Shown piece after piece: positions 50,957 through 60,005 of a stretch of DNA of 64,000 bases. The position numbers and the translations under genes are program-made. Position 1 is the first letter of the stretch. Every line of letters begins with the position of its first letter. This DNA comes from Burkholderiales bacterium (GTDB lineage: Bacteria > Pseudomonadota > Gammaproteobacteria > Burkholderiales > Burkholderiaceae_C). The notes under the pieces are model-generated. The model saw only the letters and a list, made by a program, of their open reading frames with translations, had not been told where the DNA came from and made no database searches. The stretch covers positions 1 to 64,000 of the forward strand of contig JACRPO010000018.1 of assembly GCA_016223165.1 (NCBI GenBank), read 5' to 3'.

Positions 50957-50984
50957 CCGACTAGCTTAGCTAAGCTAGGTCGGC
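50957..50984. terminator. Perfect 18-bp palindrome between convergent genes
   Basis: ctagcttagctaagctag at 50961-50978 is self-complementary, and the flanks (ccga and gtcgg) extend the pairing. It lies between the convergent hydrolase (+) and coiled-coil (-) genes and includes the latter's stop codon. In RNA it would give a long hairpin, a likely bidirectional terminator, though without U-tracts. Confidence 0.6.
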
Positions 50985-53677
50985 TGTCCGGCGCCGCTGC
51001 GCGCGCGCAGGGCCTTGATGCCCTGCTCGATGCGCTCGGCCACCTCGCGCTCGCGCTGCAGGGCATGCAGCGTGTTCTGCGCCTCCTGCACCGTGAAGTC
51101 CAGGCGCGCGAGCTTCTCGCCGACATGGTCGATGACGGCGCGCTGCTCGCTCAGCATCTCCAGGTTGACGTGGATGTCGCCGAGCATGTTGGTGATCGTG
51201 CCGGCGCGCGCCTGCACCTCCTCGACCATCTTGCGGCGCGACTCGATCATCGCGATCTTGCCGTCGGTGTCGGCGACGCGGCCGAGCAGGTCCTCGACCT
51301 TGGCGCGCAGGTCGACGACCTCGCCGCGATGCTCGGTCACGAACTGCAGGTCCGAGCGGCTCTTGCTGCTGATCTGGCGGATGTTGTCCACCTCGCCCTT
51401 GACCGCCTGCACCAGCGCCTCGCGGTCGGCGAGCGACTTGATCTTCTGGTCGACGACCTCGGCGCCGCGGTCCAGCTCGGCCAGCCGGGCCTCGAAGGCG
51501 GCGATGATCTTCTCGGTCTGCAGCAGCTGCGCCCGGCGTTGCTCGAGCTGCCTGGTCATGGCCTCGGCGCGCTTGAGCTGGTCGTCGGCGACGTCGATCT
51601 GCGCCACGGCGTCGCGCTGCCGCGCCTGCACCCGGGCCAGCTCGGCGAGCACCTCTTCCTTCACGACGGCGGCCCGGCCGAGTTCCTCGCTCACGGCCTG
51701 CACCTGCTTGAGCCGCTCGGTCGTCTCGGCGGCCTGCTTGCGGCCTTGCTCGACGAGCTCGGCGAAGCGCATCTGCTGCTCCTGCACGGCCGCCTCGTCC
51801 TTCTTCACGGCTTCGACCAGCTGCTGCGACTTCTCGAGCGTCTGCATGAGCCCTGCCACCTGCGCGGTGACAGGCAGCAGGCGGCCCTGCAAGGCGGAGA
51901 CACCGTCGAGCTTCTGCTGCGCATCGGCGACTTGCGTGGCGAGGGTGTCGCAGAGACTCCTCATGCCCTCGATCTCGGCGCGGCGGGCGAGCTGGTCGGC
52001 GAGCTTGCGCTCGACCTCGGAGGTCACGACATGCAGGCCGTTGACACGTTCGTCGAGCTTCTCGACGAACTGCAGGCGCGCGCTGACGCGTGTCAGCTGC
52101 GCATCCAGCCCGCCGGCCACCTCGGCCAGGCGAGCCGCGGCCTGGTTGCCTTCCTCGACGAGCGTCATCTTGCCGAGTAAGGTATCGAGCCGCGCCTCGA
52201 GGTCGGGCGTGCGGCTGAGCATGGTGGCGGTGCGCTCGGCGAACGACTCCAGCGCCGTGCGGTCGATGGCCAGCTTGTCGCGCAGCTGCACGGCCTCGGC
52301 ATGCGCCTTGTGGAACTCGGCCAGCTCGCGGCGCGCCGCCTCCAGGTCCTGCTGCGACTGCATCAGGCTCTCGTGCTGGGCCGCGGTGCGCTTGCCGAGC
52401 GCGTCGACCTCGGTCAGCTGCTCGGCGAGCGCATCGAGGCCGGTCTGCTTGCGCGCCAGCTCCTCGGTTTCCGCGCGCAACGTCGCGAAGGCCTTGCCGA
52501 GGGCATCGGCGCGCTGCTGCATGGCGGCGAGGGTGCCATCCCTGGACAGGACCTCCTGCACGCGGCCTTCGGTCTCGCCCATGGCCGCCGACAGCGACTT
52601 CAGGCGCTGGTCGAAGGCGTCGAACTCCTTCTTGTCGACCGAGAGCCGGTCGATCGTGGCGCGCAGGTAGTCGGCGAGCGCGCGCCCCTGCCCCTCGAGC
52701 CTCGTCGACTCGCGCAGGAAGTCCTCGCGCGAGGCGGTGGCCGCCGCCACCTCCTGTGCGCTCGACTGCGCCAGCTGCTCCATGCGCGCCACGGCCTCCT
52801 CGGTGCGCTGCATCTGGTCGCGGCCGTCGTTGAGCTTGGCGATCTGCGCGTCCATGGTCCACACCATCTCGTTCAGGCGGGTGGCCTCGATGACGGCGCG
52901 CTCGACGGTGTGCTTCTGCGTCTCCAGCGCCTTCGCCTTGTGCGAGACGTGTTCGGCAAGGGCGTTGAGCGACGCGAGCCGCTTGTCGGTGTCCTTGCTG
53001 AGCTCCTGCAGCTGCGCGAACGAGGCGAGGCGGGACTCGACGTCCTGCACGGCGGCCTTGGCCGACAGCGAATCGCCTTGCGCGTCGCGCGCGATCTCGC
53101 GCAGGCCCTGCATCTCGAGCCGCAGCTCCGCCTCGGAACCGCTCAGTGCATCGAGCTCGCCCTTCAGCGCCGTGGCGCCGCTCACCGACTGCGCGACCTC
53201 GGTGCTGGTCTGCCGCAGCTGCGCACGCAGCTGATCGAGCTGCTCGCTCTCGCGGCGCAGCGCGCCGAGGGTCGATTGCGCCTCGCGCGCCTGCGCAGTG
53301 AGCTCTTCCACCGTCTGCCGATGCTGCTGCAGGTTGCCGTCGGGCGCGCTGAACGCCTGCGACGCCCGCTTGGCTTCGGCGACCTGTTCGAGCATCTCGC
53401 CGATGCGCGCCTCGAGCTGCCCGAAGTTTCGCGCGCGTTCATCGTAGGCGTTGGCGAGGCCGGCCAGCTTCTCAACCTTCTGCATGGCACCTTCGGCCTT
53501 GGTGCTCAGCTCGTCGATGGCCTTGCTCGTCTTGGCCAGTTTCTCCGTGGCGCTGCCGGCCTGGTCGAGCATGGCGCGCAGCGTTGCGCGCTCGCTGCGC
53601 GCCTGCGTCAGCAGCGCACGCATCTCGTCGTGGGCCTGCTTGCGTTCACCGCCGTTGCGGAAGATGGTGTCCAGCAT
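50975..53677 (-). CDS. Large coiled-coil protein (A of a divergent pair)
   Basis: A 900-residue protein that is almost entirely heptad-repeat alpha-helix, rich in Ala, Glu, Gln, Arg and Leu, with no signal peptide or membrane segment, so probably cytoplasmic and filamentous or rod-like. It starts MLDTIFRNGGERKQAHDEM; a GGGAG site lies upstream of the ATG at 53677. From about residue 500 onward it is homologous to the divergently encoded protein at 54192 (LGKMTLVEEG, LCDTLATQVADAQ, RRKMVEE, LARLDFTVQEAQNTL, EREVAERIEQGIKALRAR). The overall look is SMC- or crescentin-like, but there is no ATPase head. Function unknown; a structural or scaffold role is possible. Confidence 0.85.
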   Translation of the reverse strand: MLDTIFRNGGERKQAHDEMRALLTQARSERATLRAMLDQAGSATEKLAKTSKAIDELSTKAEGAMQKVEKLAGLANAYDERARNFGQLEARIGEMLEQVAEAKRASQAFSAPDGNLQQHRQTVEELTAQAREAQSTLGALRRESEQLDQLRAQLRQTSTEVAQSVSGATALKGELDALSGSEAELRLEMQGLREIARDAQGDSLSAKAAVQDVESRLASFAQLQELSKDTDKRLASLNALAEHVSHKAKALETQKHTVERAVIEATRLNEMVWTMDAQIAKLNDGRDQMQRTEEAVARMEQLAQSSAQEVAAATASREDFLRESTRLEGQGRALADYLRATIDRLSVDKKEFDAFDQRLKSLSAAMGETEGRVQEVLSRDGTLAAMQQRADALGKAFATLRAETEELARKQTGLDALAEQLTEVDALGKRTAAQHESLMQSQQDLEAARRELAEFHKAHAEAVQLRDKLAIDRTALESFAERTATMLSRTPDLEARLDTLLGKMTLVEEGNQAAARLAEVAGGLDAQLTRVSARLQFVEKLDERVNGLHVVTSEVERKLADQLARRAEIEGMRSLCDTLATQVADAQQKLDGVSALQGRLLPVTAQVAGLMQTLEKSQQLVEAVKKDEAAVQEQQMRFAELVEQGRKQAAETTERLKQVQAVSEELGRAAVVKEEVLAELARVQARQRDAVAQIDVADDQLKRAEAMTRQLEQRRAQLLQTEKIIAAFEARLAELDRGAEVVDQKIKSLADREALVQAVKGEVDNIRQISSKSRSDLQFVTEHRGEVVDLRAKVEDLLGRVADTDGKIAMIESRRKMVEEVQARAGTITNMLGDIHVNLEMLSEQRAVIDHVGEKLARLDFTVQEAQNTLHALQREREVAERIEQGIKALRARSGAGQPT

Positions 53678-54191
53678 CGTGAGGCTCCCAATCGAATAGG
53701 CCGAGTCAGTGGCGCGTGTGCGAAAACGAGTGCGAAAGGTGCGCGAAACGCGGGCGGAGCGCCTGCCTGGCAACGAGGCCGCTGCGGGAATCGGGCGGAG
53801 ATCGACGGCGTGTCGCGCAGATCGCCGGCTGTTGTACTGCGGCCCGCCGCCTCGCCAATCACCTTGTTCGCGTGTTTGCGGCGCGTCCCGCGAGCAGTCG
53901 CGCCCATGTGTGAACTACTGACCATCGCGCCATCGCGCCACCACGGACGCGTGACAGATCGTGACCGCCCGCCGACGCAGAATCGCGCGCGGCATGAGCC
54001 CGCCCAGCCGCCCGAAGGGCGAGTGCCGGAGTGCGAAGCACGAAGGTCCTCCAGTGAGCCCGCCGGGCCGCCCCAGGGCGAATGCCGGAGGGTGCAGCCA
54101 GAGGATGCGCGAGCGAGCCCGCCTTCGGTGATCGCGAGGCCTGGCCGCCCTGCCGGCCCAACCTGTCGTACGCTCTGCGTTGGCGAGCGCC
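53678..54191. other. 514-bp divergent intergenic region
   Basis: This gap separates the two divergent coiled-coil genes. The first 315 bp hold no recognisable element beyond a short catcgcgccatcgcgcc duplication near 53931. From 53994 to 54122 lie two tandem, diverged copies of the interspersed repeat also found at 12789. The promoters of both genes must lie here, but I cannot point to clear -35/-10 pairs. Confidence 0.6.
53994..54122 (+). repeat. Interspersed repeat, copies 2 and 3 in tandem
   Basis: 53994-54061 matches 12789-12860 with about seven differences. A second, more diverged copy follows (gccgccccagggcgaatgccgg) and again ends in gagcgagcccgcc. Junctions are marked by gtgagcccgcc. 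Confidence 0.75.
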
Positions 54192-55856
54192 ATGGTCATG
54201 GAAGCCCCCTTCCAAATCGTCGGTTGCGTCCTCTCGGACAAGCCGGCCCCCGAGCTGATCGATGCCTTCGTGGCGCAGGTGCGCCGCGAGCGCGCGGCAG
54301 TGCTGGTCAAGAGCGCGCAGGGCGCCACCTTCGTGCGCTTCGGCGCCTCGGACGCAAAGCTCGTGTCGCTGGCCTGCGAGGCGGTGCGCGTTGCCGCGCC
54401 CGTGCGCCTGCGCTTCGGCTTCGCACTCGGCACGAAGGAGGCGCGCGGCGCCGGTGCCGCGAGCGGTGCGGGCGGCGCGGGCGGGGCGGGCGAGTCGGGC
54501 CTGGACATCAGCACGCGCAGCATCGTGCAGGCCAACGAGCTCGCCGCCGGTGCAGACGATGGCGAGGTGCTGGTTTCGCCGCAGCTCGCGGTCTCGCTGA
54601 TCGAGTCGGGCTTTGCGCTTCGTTCGAAACAGGTCACGCTGCCTGGCGGCCGTACCGTACCGGCGTGCCTGCTCGAGATCCCCGGGACTGCCCTGCCGGG
54701 TGAGCCGGCCGCGCCCGTGGCGCGCGTGGCGCCGCTGGGGCAGAGGGCGGTGGGCGGGTCGCCCGAGACGCGCCCGAAGGCGCGCGCGGCCGGCGGCCTG
54801 GCGCCTCTCTCGCATGCCCCCGAGACCGACGCGGCAAGCGACGCGCCGGCGGCCGCCGCGGCGCCGAAGGCCGAGGCGCTCGGCAACGTCTTTCATGCGC
54901 TGATGGCGCAGGCCGAGGAGATCGCGCGCCGGCAGGGCGAGCTCGAGGCGCGCCAGGACGCGGTGCTGGGCAAGATGACGCTGGTCGACGAAGGCAGCGT
55001 CTCGGCGCGGCACCTGAACGAACTGGAGGGCGAGCTGGAGGCGCAGGTGGGGCGCGTCGAAGCGCGGCTGGACTTCATCGACAAGCTCGAGCAGCGGGTG
55101 GGCAACGTGCAGTCGGTGATCGCCGACGTGGAACGGCGGCTGAGTGCCCAGCTGCACCGGCGCAGCGAGGTCGAGAGCCTGAAGGTGCTCTGCGACACGC
55201 TGCTCGCGCAGCTCGTCGAGGCGCAGCCGAGGCTCGAAGAGGTGGCCGCGTTGCAGGAGCGGCTGCTGCCGATGACCTCGCAGGTCGCCACCCTGGCGCA
55301 GACGCTCGCCGGTTCGCAGCAGGCGCTGGCGGCGTTCGAAGGCCGGCTGGGCGAGCTCGACCGCGGCACCGAGGCCGTGCAGCGACAGATCGAATCGCTC
55401 GCCGAGCGCGAGGCGCTGCTGCTGGCGGTGAAGGCCGAAGTTGACAGCCTGCGCGAGATCGGCAGCCGCAGCCGCGCCGACCTGGAGTTCGTGTCCGAGC
55501 GGCAGGGCGAGCTGGCCACGCTGCGAACGAAGGTCGAGGGCCTCATCGAGCGCGTCGAGGACACCGACGGCAAGATCGGCCTCATCGAAGCGCGCCGCAA
55601 GATGGTCGAAGAAGCGCAGGCCAGCGTCGACAACATCACGCACCTGCTGGGTGACATCCAGCTGAAGCTGGAGATGCTCAACGAGCAGCGCGTCGTGATC
55701 GAACATGTCGGCGACAAGCTCGCGCGCCTGGACTTCACGGTGCAGGAGGCACAGAACACGTTGCGCGCGCTGCAGCGCGAGCGCGAAGTCGCCGAGCGCA
55801 TCGAGCAAGGCATCAAGGCGCTGCGCGCACGCACGGGCGTCGGCCACCCGACCTGA
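54192..55856 (+). CDS. Coiled-coil protein with N-terminal cyclase-like domain (B of a divergent pair)
   Basis: A protein of about 554 residues. Residues 1-165 form a globular domain (VRLRFGFALGTKEA ... STRSIVQANELAAGADDGEVLVSPQLAVSLIESGFALRSK) whose pattern resembles class III nucleotidyl-cyclase domains but without obvious catalytic residues; this is inference. A low-complexity Ala/Pro/Gly linker follows, then about 320 residues of coiled coil homologous to the C-terminal part of the protein at 50975-53677, but lacking about 110 residues of it. Both end in LRAR-x-G-x-G-x-PT. In-frame TTG (54180), ATG (54192) and ATG (54198) are all possible starts. Confidence 0.82.
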   Translation: MVMEAPFQIVGCVLSDKPAPELIDAFVAQVRRERAAVLVKSAQGATFVRFGASDAKLVSLACEAVRVAAPVRLRFGFALGTKEARGAGAASGAGGAGGAGESGLDISTRSIVQANELAAGADDGEVLVSPQLAVSLIESGFALRSKQVTLPGGRTVPACLLEIPGTALPGEPAAPVARVAPLGQRAVGGSPETRPKARAAGGLAPLSHAPETDAASDAPAAAAAPKAEALGNVFHALMAQAEEIARRQGELEARQDAVLGKMTLVDEGSVSARHLNELEGELEAQVGRVEARLDFIDKLEQRVGNVQSVIADVERRLSAQLHRRSEVESLKVLCDTLLAQLVEAQPRLEEVAALQERLLPMTSQVATLAQTLAGSQQALAAFEGRLGELDRGTEAVQRQIESLAEREALLLAVKAEVDSLREIGSRSRADLEFVSERQGELATLRTKVEGLIERVEDTDGKIGLIEARRKMVEEAQASVDNITHLLGDIQLKLEMLNEQRVVIEHVGDKLARLDFTVQEAQNTLRALQREREVAERIEQGIKALRARTGVGHPT

Positions 55857-55941
55857 GGGCGGACCCGGGGCTCGAAGGGCGAAGAGGCGGGGGGGAAGCC
55901 GGCGAAGCCGCCGGAGCCGGAGCTGGCCGGCCGCAGCCAGG

Positions 55942-57588
55942 CTAGCGCGGGCCCTGCACGGCCACCTGCTGCTGCACCTTGAGTGCGGCGCGGCCGAGCA
56001 GCGAACGCATCGTCAGCGTCTTGGCCAGCGCGGCGCCGTGCAGGCGCAGCAGCGCGCCACGCCGAACGGCCCACGTGGCGTCGGAGCCGCCGTCGCCGAA
56101 CAGCCAGAGCTCACCGCGGTCGCCGATCCACAGGAGCTGCGCATGAATCCAGCGCCCGCTCAGGAAGAGCCGCACCCAGGTGCCGACCTCGAGGGAGGCC
56201 AGCCAGACACCGGCGGCACCGGTGCTCGGCGCAGGCTCCGAGGCGGCCGCCTCGACCAGGATGTCGGCGGGCACGGTGTCCATCACCGGCAGGTCGACCA
56301 TGCCGCCGATGGTGTCCGGGCCGCCTTCGCCGCCGTCGAGGGCCTGGTGCTCCAGCTTCTGCAGCGCACCGACCTGCGTGGCCGCGGCGGTGAGGCGGCG
56401 CTGCAGGCGCTGGCGCAGGAAGTCCTCCACCGCCTGCACGGCGCGGCGGTAGATCGTCGGGCGCTGGTCGGGCTCGGCAGCGATCTGGTCGATGAGCTGC
56501 TGGGCGAGGCGCAACAGCCTTCGGCGCTCGGGGTCCGCGACATCGGGCGCCATCTCCGCCTCGTAGGTGACGAGATGGATGAAGCGCCACAGCGGATGGC
56601 TCTGCTGGTCGAGCACGCCGGCGTCGCGCAGCGTCAGCCGCATGGCCGGTCCGTGCAGGCGCGAGATGAGCAGGATGACGTCGTGCGGCACGCGTTCGTC
56701 GGTGACGATGGCCTCGAACAGGCGGCTCACCAGCTCGATCGCCTGCCGGTCGAGGCGGTTCGGCGCCTGCCGGGCGACCTCGGCCCAGACCTCGCGCTTG
56801 GCGCCTGCCGCGCCGCCCTGCTGGCCTTCGTAGCGAAGCGGCGCGCCGTCGTCGAGCGGCGCCGGCATCGTCTCGCGCATGCGGTACAGGTCGGGCGTGT
56901 AGGTCGTCTCGACGCCCGCCGAGCGACGCGAGCCGCTCGGCATGATCACGGTGCGGTAGCTGGCCGGCTCCACGCCCATCGACTCGAGCCGCGAAGAAGC
57001 CGCGGCATAGCTCTGCCGCAGGACCGCGGCGAGCGGCGGCGTGGCCTGGCGCATGAAGTGCATCTGCCAGCCGCGCGAGGTCGGCAGGGCCTGCGCCGCC
57101 GTCCACAACGCCTTGGCGTGCACTTCGGGCCGGAAGGGGTTGTGGTCGGCCGAGACGTCGAGGTCGCCGACGAGCGCCGCGATGTAGGTGCGCAATTCGC
57201 GCAGCTCGTGCTCGGCGTGCGTCTTGACGTACTCGACGGTGTGCGAGAGCTCGACGTCGATCGCGACTTCGTCTTCCTCGACGAGGGCGAGGTTCATCGC
57301 GCGCACGGGGCGCGGCTGCAGGGCCGGCGCGGTGGTCGTGCGCGCGCGGTCTTCGGCCGCCTGCTGGCGCAGCGTCTTCGTGTAGATCTCGGCCAGCCGG
57401 CCGCGGTGGTTCGTCAGGCCCTGGATGAGGTCGGAGCTGGCGCTGCGATCGGCGGCGCCGAGCTTGGCCAGGCCGCGCCGCAACTGGTCCACCGTCCCTT
57501 CGATCACCTGGTCGAACAGCAGCGGCGCCCGCAGCAACTCGTCGTCGAGATACTGGATGAACGCCGGTGAGGGCGGAGGCCGAGTCAT
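55942..57588 (-). CDS. DUF1631-family protein
   Basis: A 548-residue cytoplasmic protein of the proteobacterial DUF1631 (thymidine-phosphorylase-like hypothetical) type, as judged from FDQVIEGTVDQLRRGL, MNLALVEEDEVAIDVELSHTVEYVKTHAEHELRELRTYIAAL, HNPFRPEVHAKALWTAAQAL and HPLWRFIHLVTYEAE. Its C-terminal 90 residues contain a PilZ-like small domain (VGTWVRLFLSGRWIHAQLLWIGDRGELWLFGDG), suggesting c-di-GMP or related signalling, though the usual RxxxR motif is not clear. It starts at the ATG at 57588, with GATAAT 11 bases upstream as a possible -10 box. It is convergent with the coiled-coil gene. Confidence 0.8.
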   Translation of the reverse strand: MTRPPPSPAFIQYLDDELLRAPLLFDQVIEGTVDQLRRGLAKLGAADRSASSDLIQGLTNHRGRLAEIYTKTLRQQAAEDRARTTTAPALQPRPVRAMNLALVEEDEVAIDVELSHTVEYVKTHAEHELRELRTYIAALVGDLDVSADHNPFRPEVHAKALWTAAQALPTSRGWQMHFMRQATPPLAAVLRQSYAAASSRLESMGVEPASYRTVIMPSGSRRSAGVETTYTPDLYRMRETMPAPLDDGAPLRYEGQQGGAAGAKREVWAEVARQAPNRLDRQAIELVSRLFEAIVTDERVPHDVILLISRLHGPAMRLTLRDAGVLDQQSHPLWRFIHLVTYEAEMAPDVADPERRRLLRLAQQLIDQIAAEPDQRPTIYRRAVQAVEDFLRQRLQRRLTAAATQVGALQKLEHQALDGGEGGPDTIGGMVDLPVMDTVPADILVEAAASEPAPSTGAAGVWLASLEVGTWVRLFLSGRWIHAQLLWIGDRGELWLFGDGGSDATWAVRRGALLRLHGAALAKTLTMRSLLGRAALKVQQQVAVQGPR

Positions 57589-57632
57589 GGTGCACCAGAT
57601 TATCCGACGCTCGCCGCGGCGCCGAAGCAATG

Positions 57633-57662
57633 AAAAAGGCCCGCGTTCCCACGCAGGCCTTT
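57633..57662 (-). terminator. Intrinsic terminator of groESL
   Basis: On the minus strand AAAGGCC pairs with GGCCTTT (57656-57662 with 57635-57641), continued after one mismatch by GCGT/ACGC around a 4-nt loop, and is followed by five U residues. It lies about 125 bp after the groEL stop, beyond the 28-bp repeats, and just upstream of the DUF1631 start. Confidence 0.8.
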
Positions 57663-57675
57663 GGTTGGCGAGAGG

Positions 57676-57774
57676 ACCGCCTTCGGCGGCTTCGCGCGAA
57701 GGGACCGCCTTCGGCGGCTTCGCGCGAGGGGACCGCCTTCGGCGGCTTCGCGCGAGGGGACCGCCTTCGGCGGT
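57676..57774. repeat. 28-bp tandem repeat in the groEL 3' region
   Basis: Three complete copies and one partial copy (starts at 57676, 57704, 57732, 57760) of a 28-bp unit. Each unit contains the hairpin ccgcc-ttc-ggcgg and the 12-bp palindrome cttcgcgcgaag or a near version. The array lies between the groEL stop (57787) and the intrinsic terminator, so it is transcribed as 3' untranslated RNA. Confidence 0.9.
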
Positions 57775-57786
57775 CCGTGGCCGAAC

Positions 57787-59433
<1,647 letters not shown>

Positions 59434-59466
59434 GTGTATTTCTCCGAATTCGAGTTGTGCGGGCGA

Positions 59467-59760
59467 TTACTTCTTCTCGACGACGGCGAAGAGGTCCTCT
59501 TCGCGCATCACGAGCAGTTCGTCGCCGTCGACCTTGACGGTCTGGCCGCTGTACTTGCCGAACAGCACGCGGTCGCCGACCTTGACGTTCAGGACGACGA
59601 AGTCGCCCTTGTCGTTGCGTTTGCCGGGGCCGACGGCCAAGATCTCGCCCTGGTCGGGCTTCTCGGCGGCGTTGTCCGGGATCACGATGCCCGAAGCGGT
59701 CTTGGTTTCCTGTTCGAGGCGCTTGACGATCACGCGATCGTGCAAAGGACGAAGCTTCAT
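59467..59760 (-). CDS. groES: Co-chaperonin GroES (Hsp10)
   Basis: A 97-residue lid protein for GroEL with the family start MKLRPLHDRVIVKRLEQETKTASGIVIPD, the mobile loop and a C-terminal half containing VKVGDRVLFGKYSGQ. AAGGAGATGGA precedes the ATG at 59760. Its leader carries a CIRCE operator behind a heat-shock-type promoter. Confidence 0.97.
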   Translation of the reverse strand: MKLRPLHDRVIVKRLEQETKTASGIVIPDNAAEKPDQGEILAVGPGKRNDKGDFVVLNVKVGDRVLFGKYSGQTVKVDGDELLVMREEDLFAVVEKK

Positions 59761-59881
59761 TCCATCTCCTTCAAAGAGTGTCGATCTCCTGGCCGGGCGG
59801 CCAGCTTTCGCGGTAGGCCAGCAAGTAGGCCCTCGCTGACATCTGCTCGGCCGATGCCGCACACTGGCGGTTGACGGCCGA

Positions 59882-59908
59882 TTAGCACTCGCACTCGCTG
59901 AGTGCTAG
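59882..59908 (-). promoter_or_regulatory. CIRCE operator (HrcA binding site)
   Basis: TTAGCACTC-N9-GAGTGCTAG matches the CIRCE consensus with one departure in the last base. It lies in the groES leader, immediately downstream of the promoter, where the HrcA repressor would block transcription. Confidence 0.95.
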
Positions 59909-59915
59909 CAAGATG

Positions 59916-59945
59916 ATTATAGGGATCGGTTCCTCGCGTTCAAGG
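59916..59945 (-). promoter_or_regulatory. Heat-shock promoter of groESL
   Basis: On the minus strand CTTGAA (59939-59944) is followed after 14 bases by CCCTATAAT, matching sigma32 spacing and sequence. The same bases also read as TTGAAC-N16-TATAAT for the housekeeping sigma factor. The start would fall just before CIRCE. Confidence 0.8.
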
Positions 59946-60005
59946 GGAAGGCCAAGCCACGCGGGGATCGGTGGAAACCCTCGGTTGGCCCTGTCGCCTC
60001 GCCGC

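Noticed and set aside
57676..57774. 28-bp tandem repeats considered as a CRISPR array
   Set aside because: Units are directly contiguous with no spacers, and no cas genes are present.
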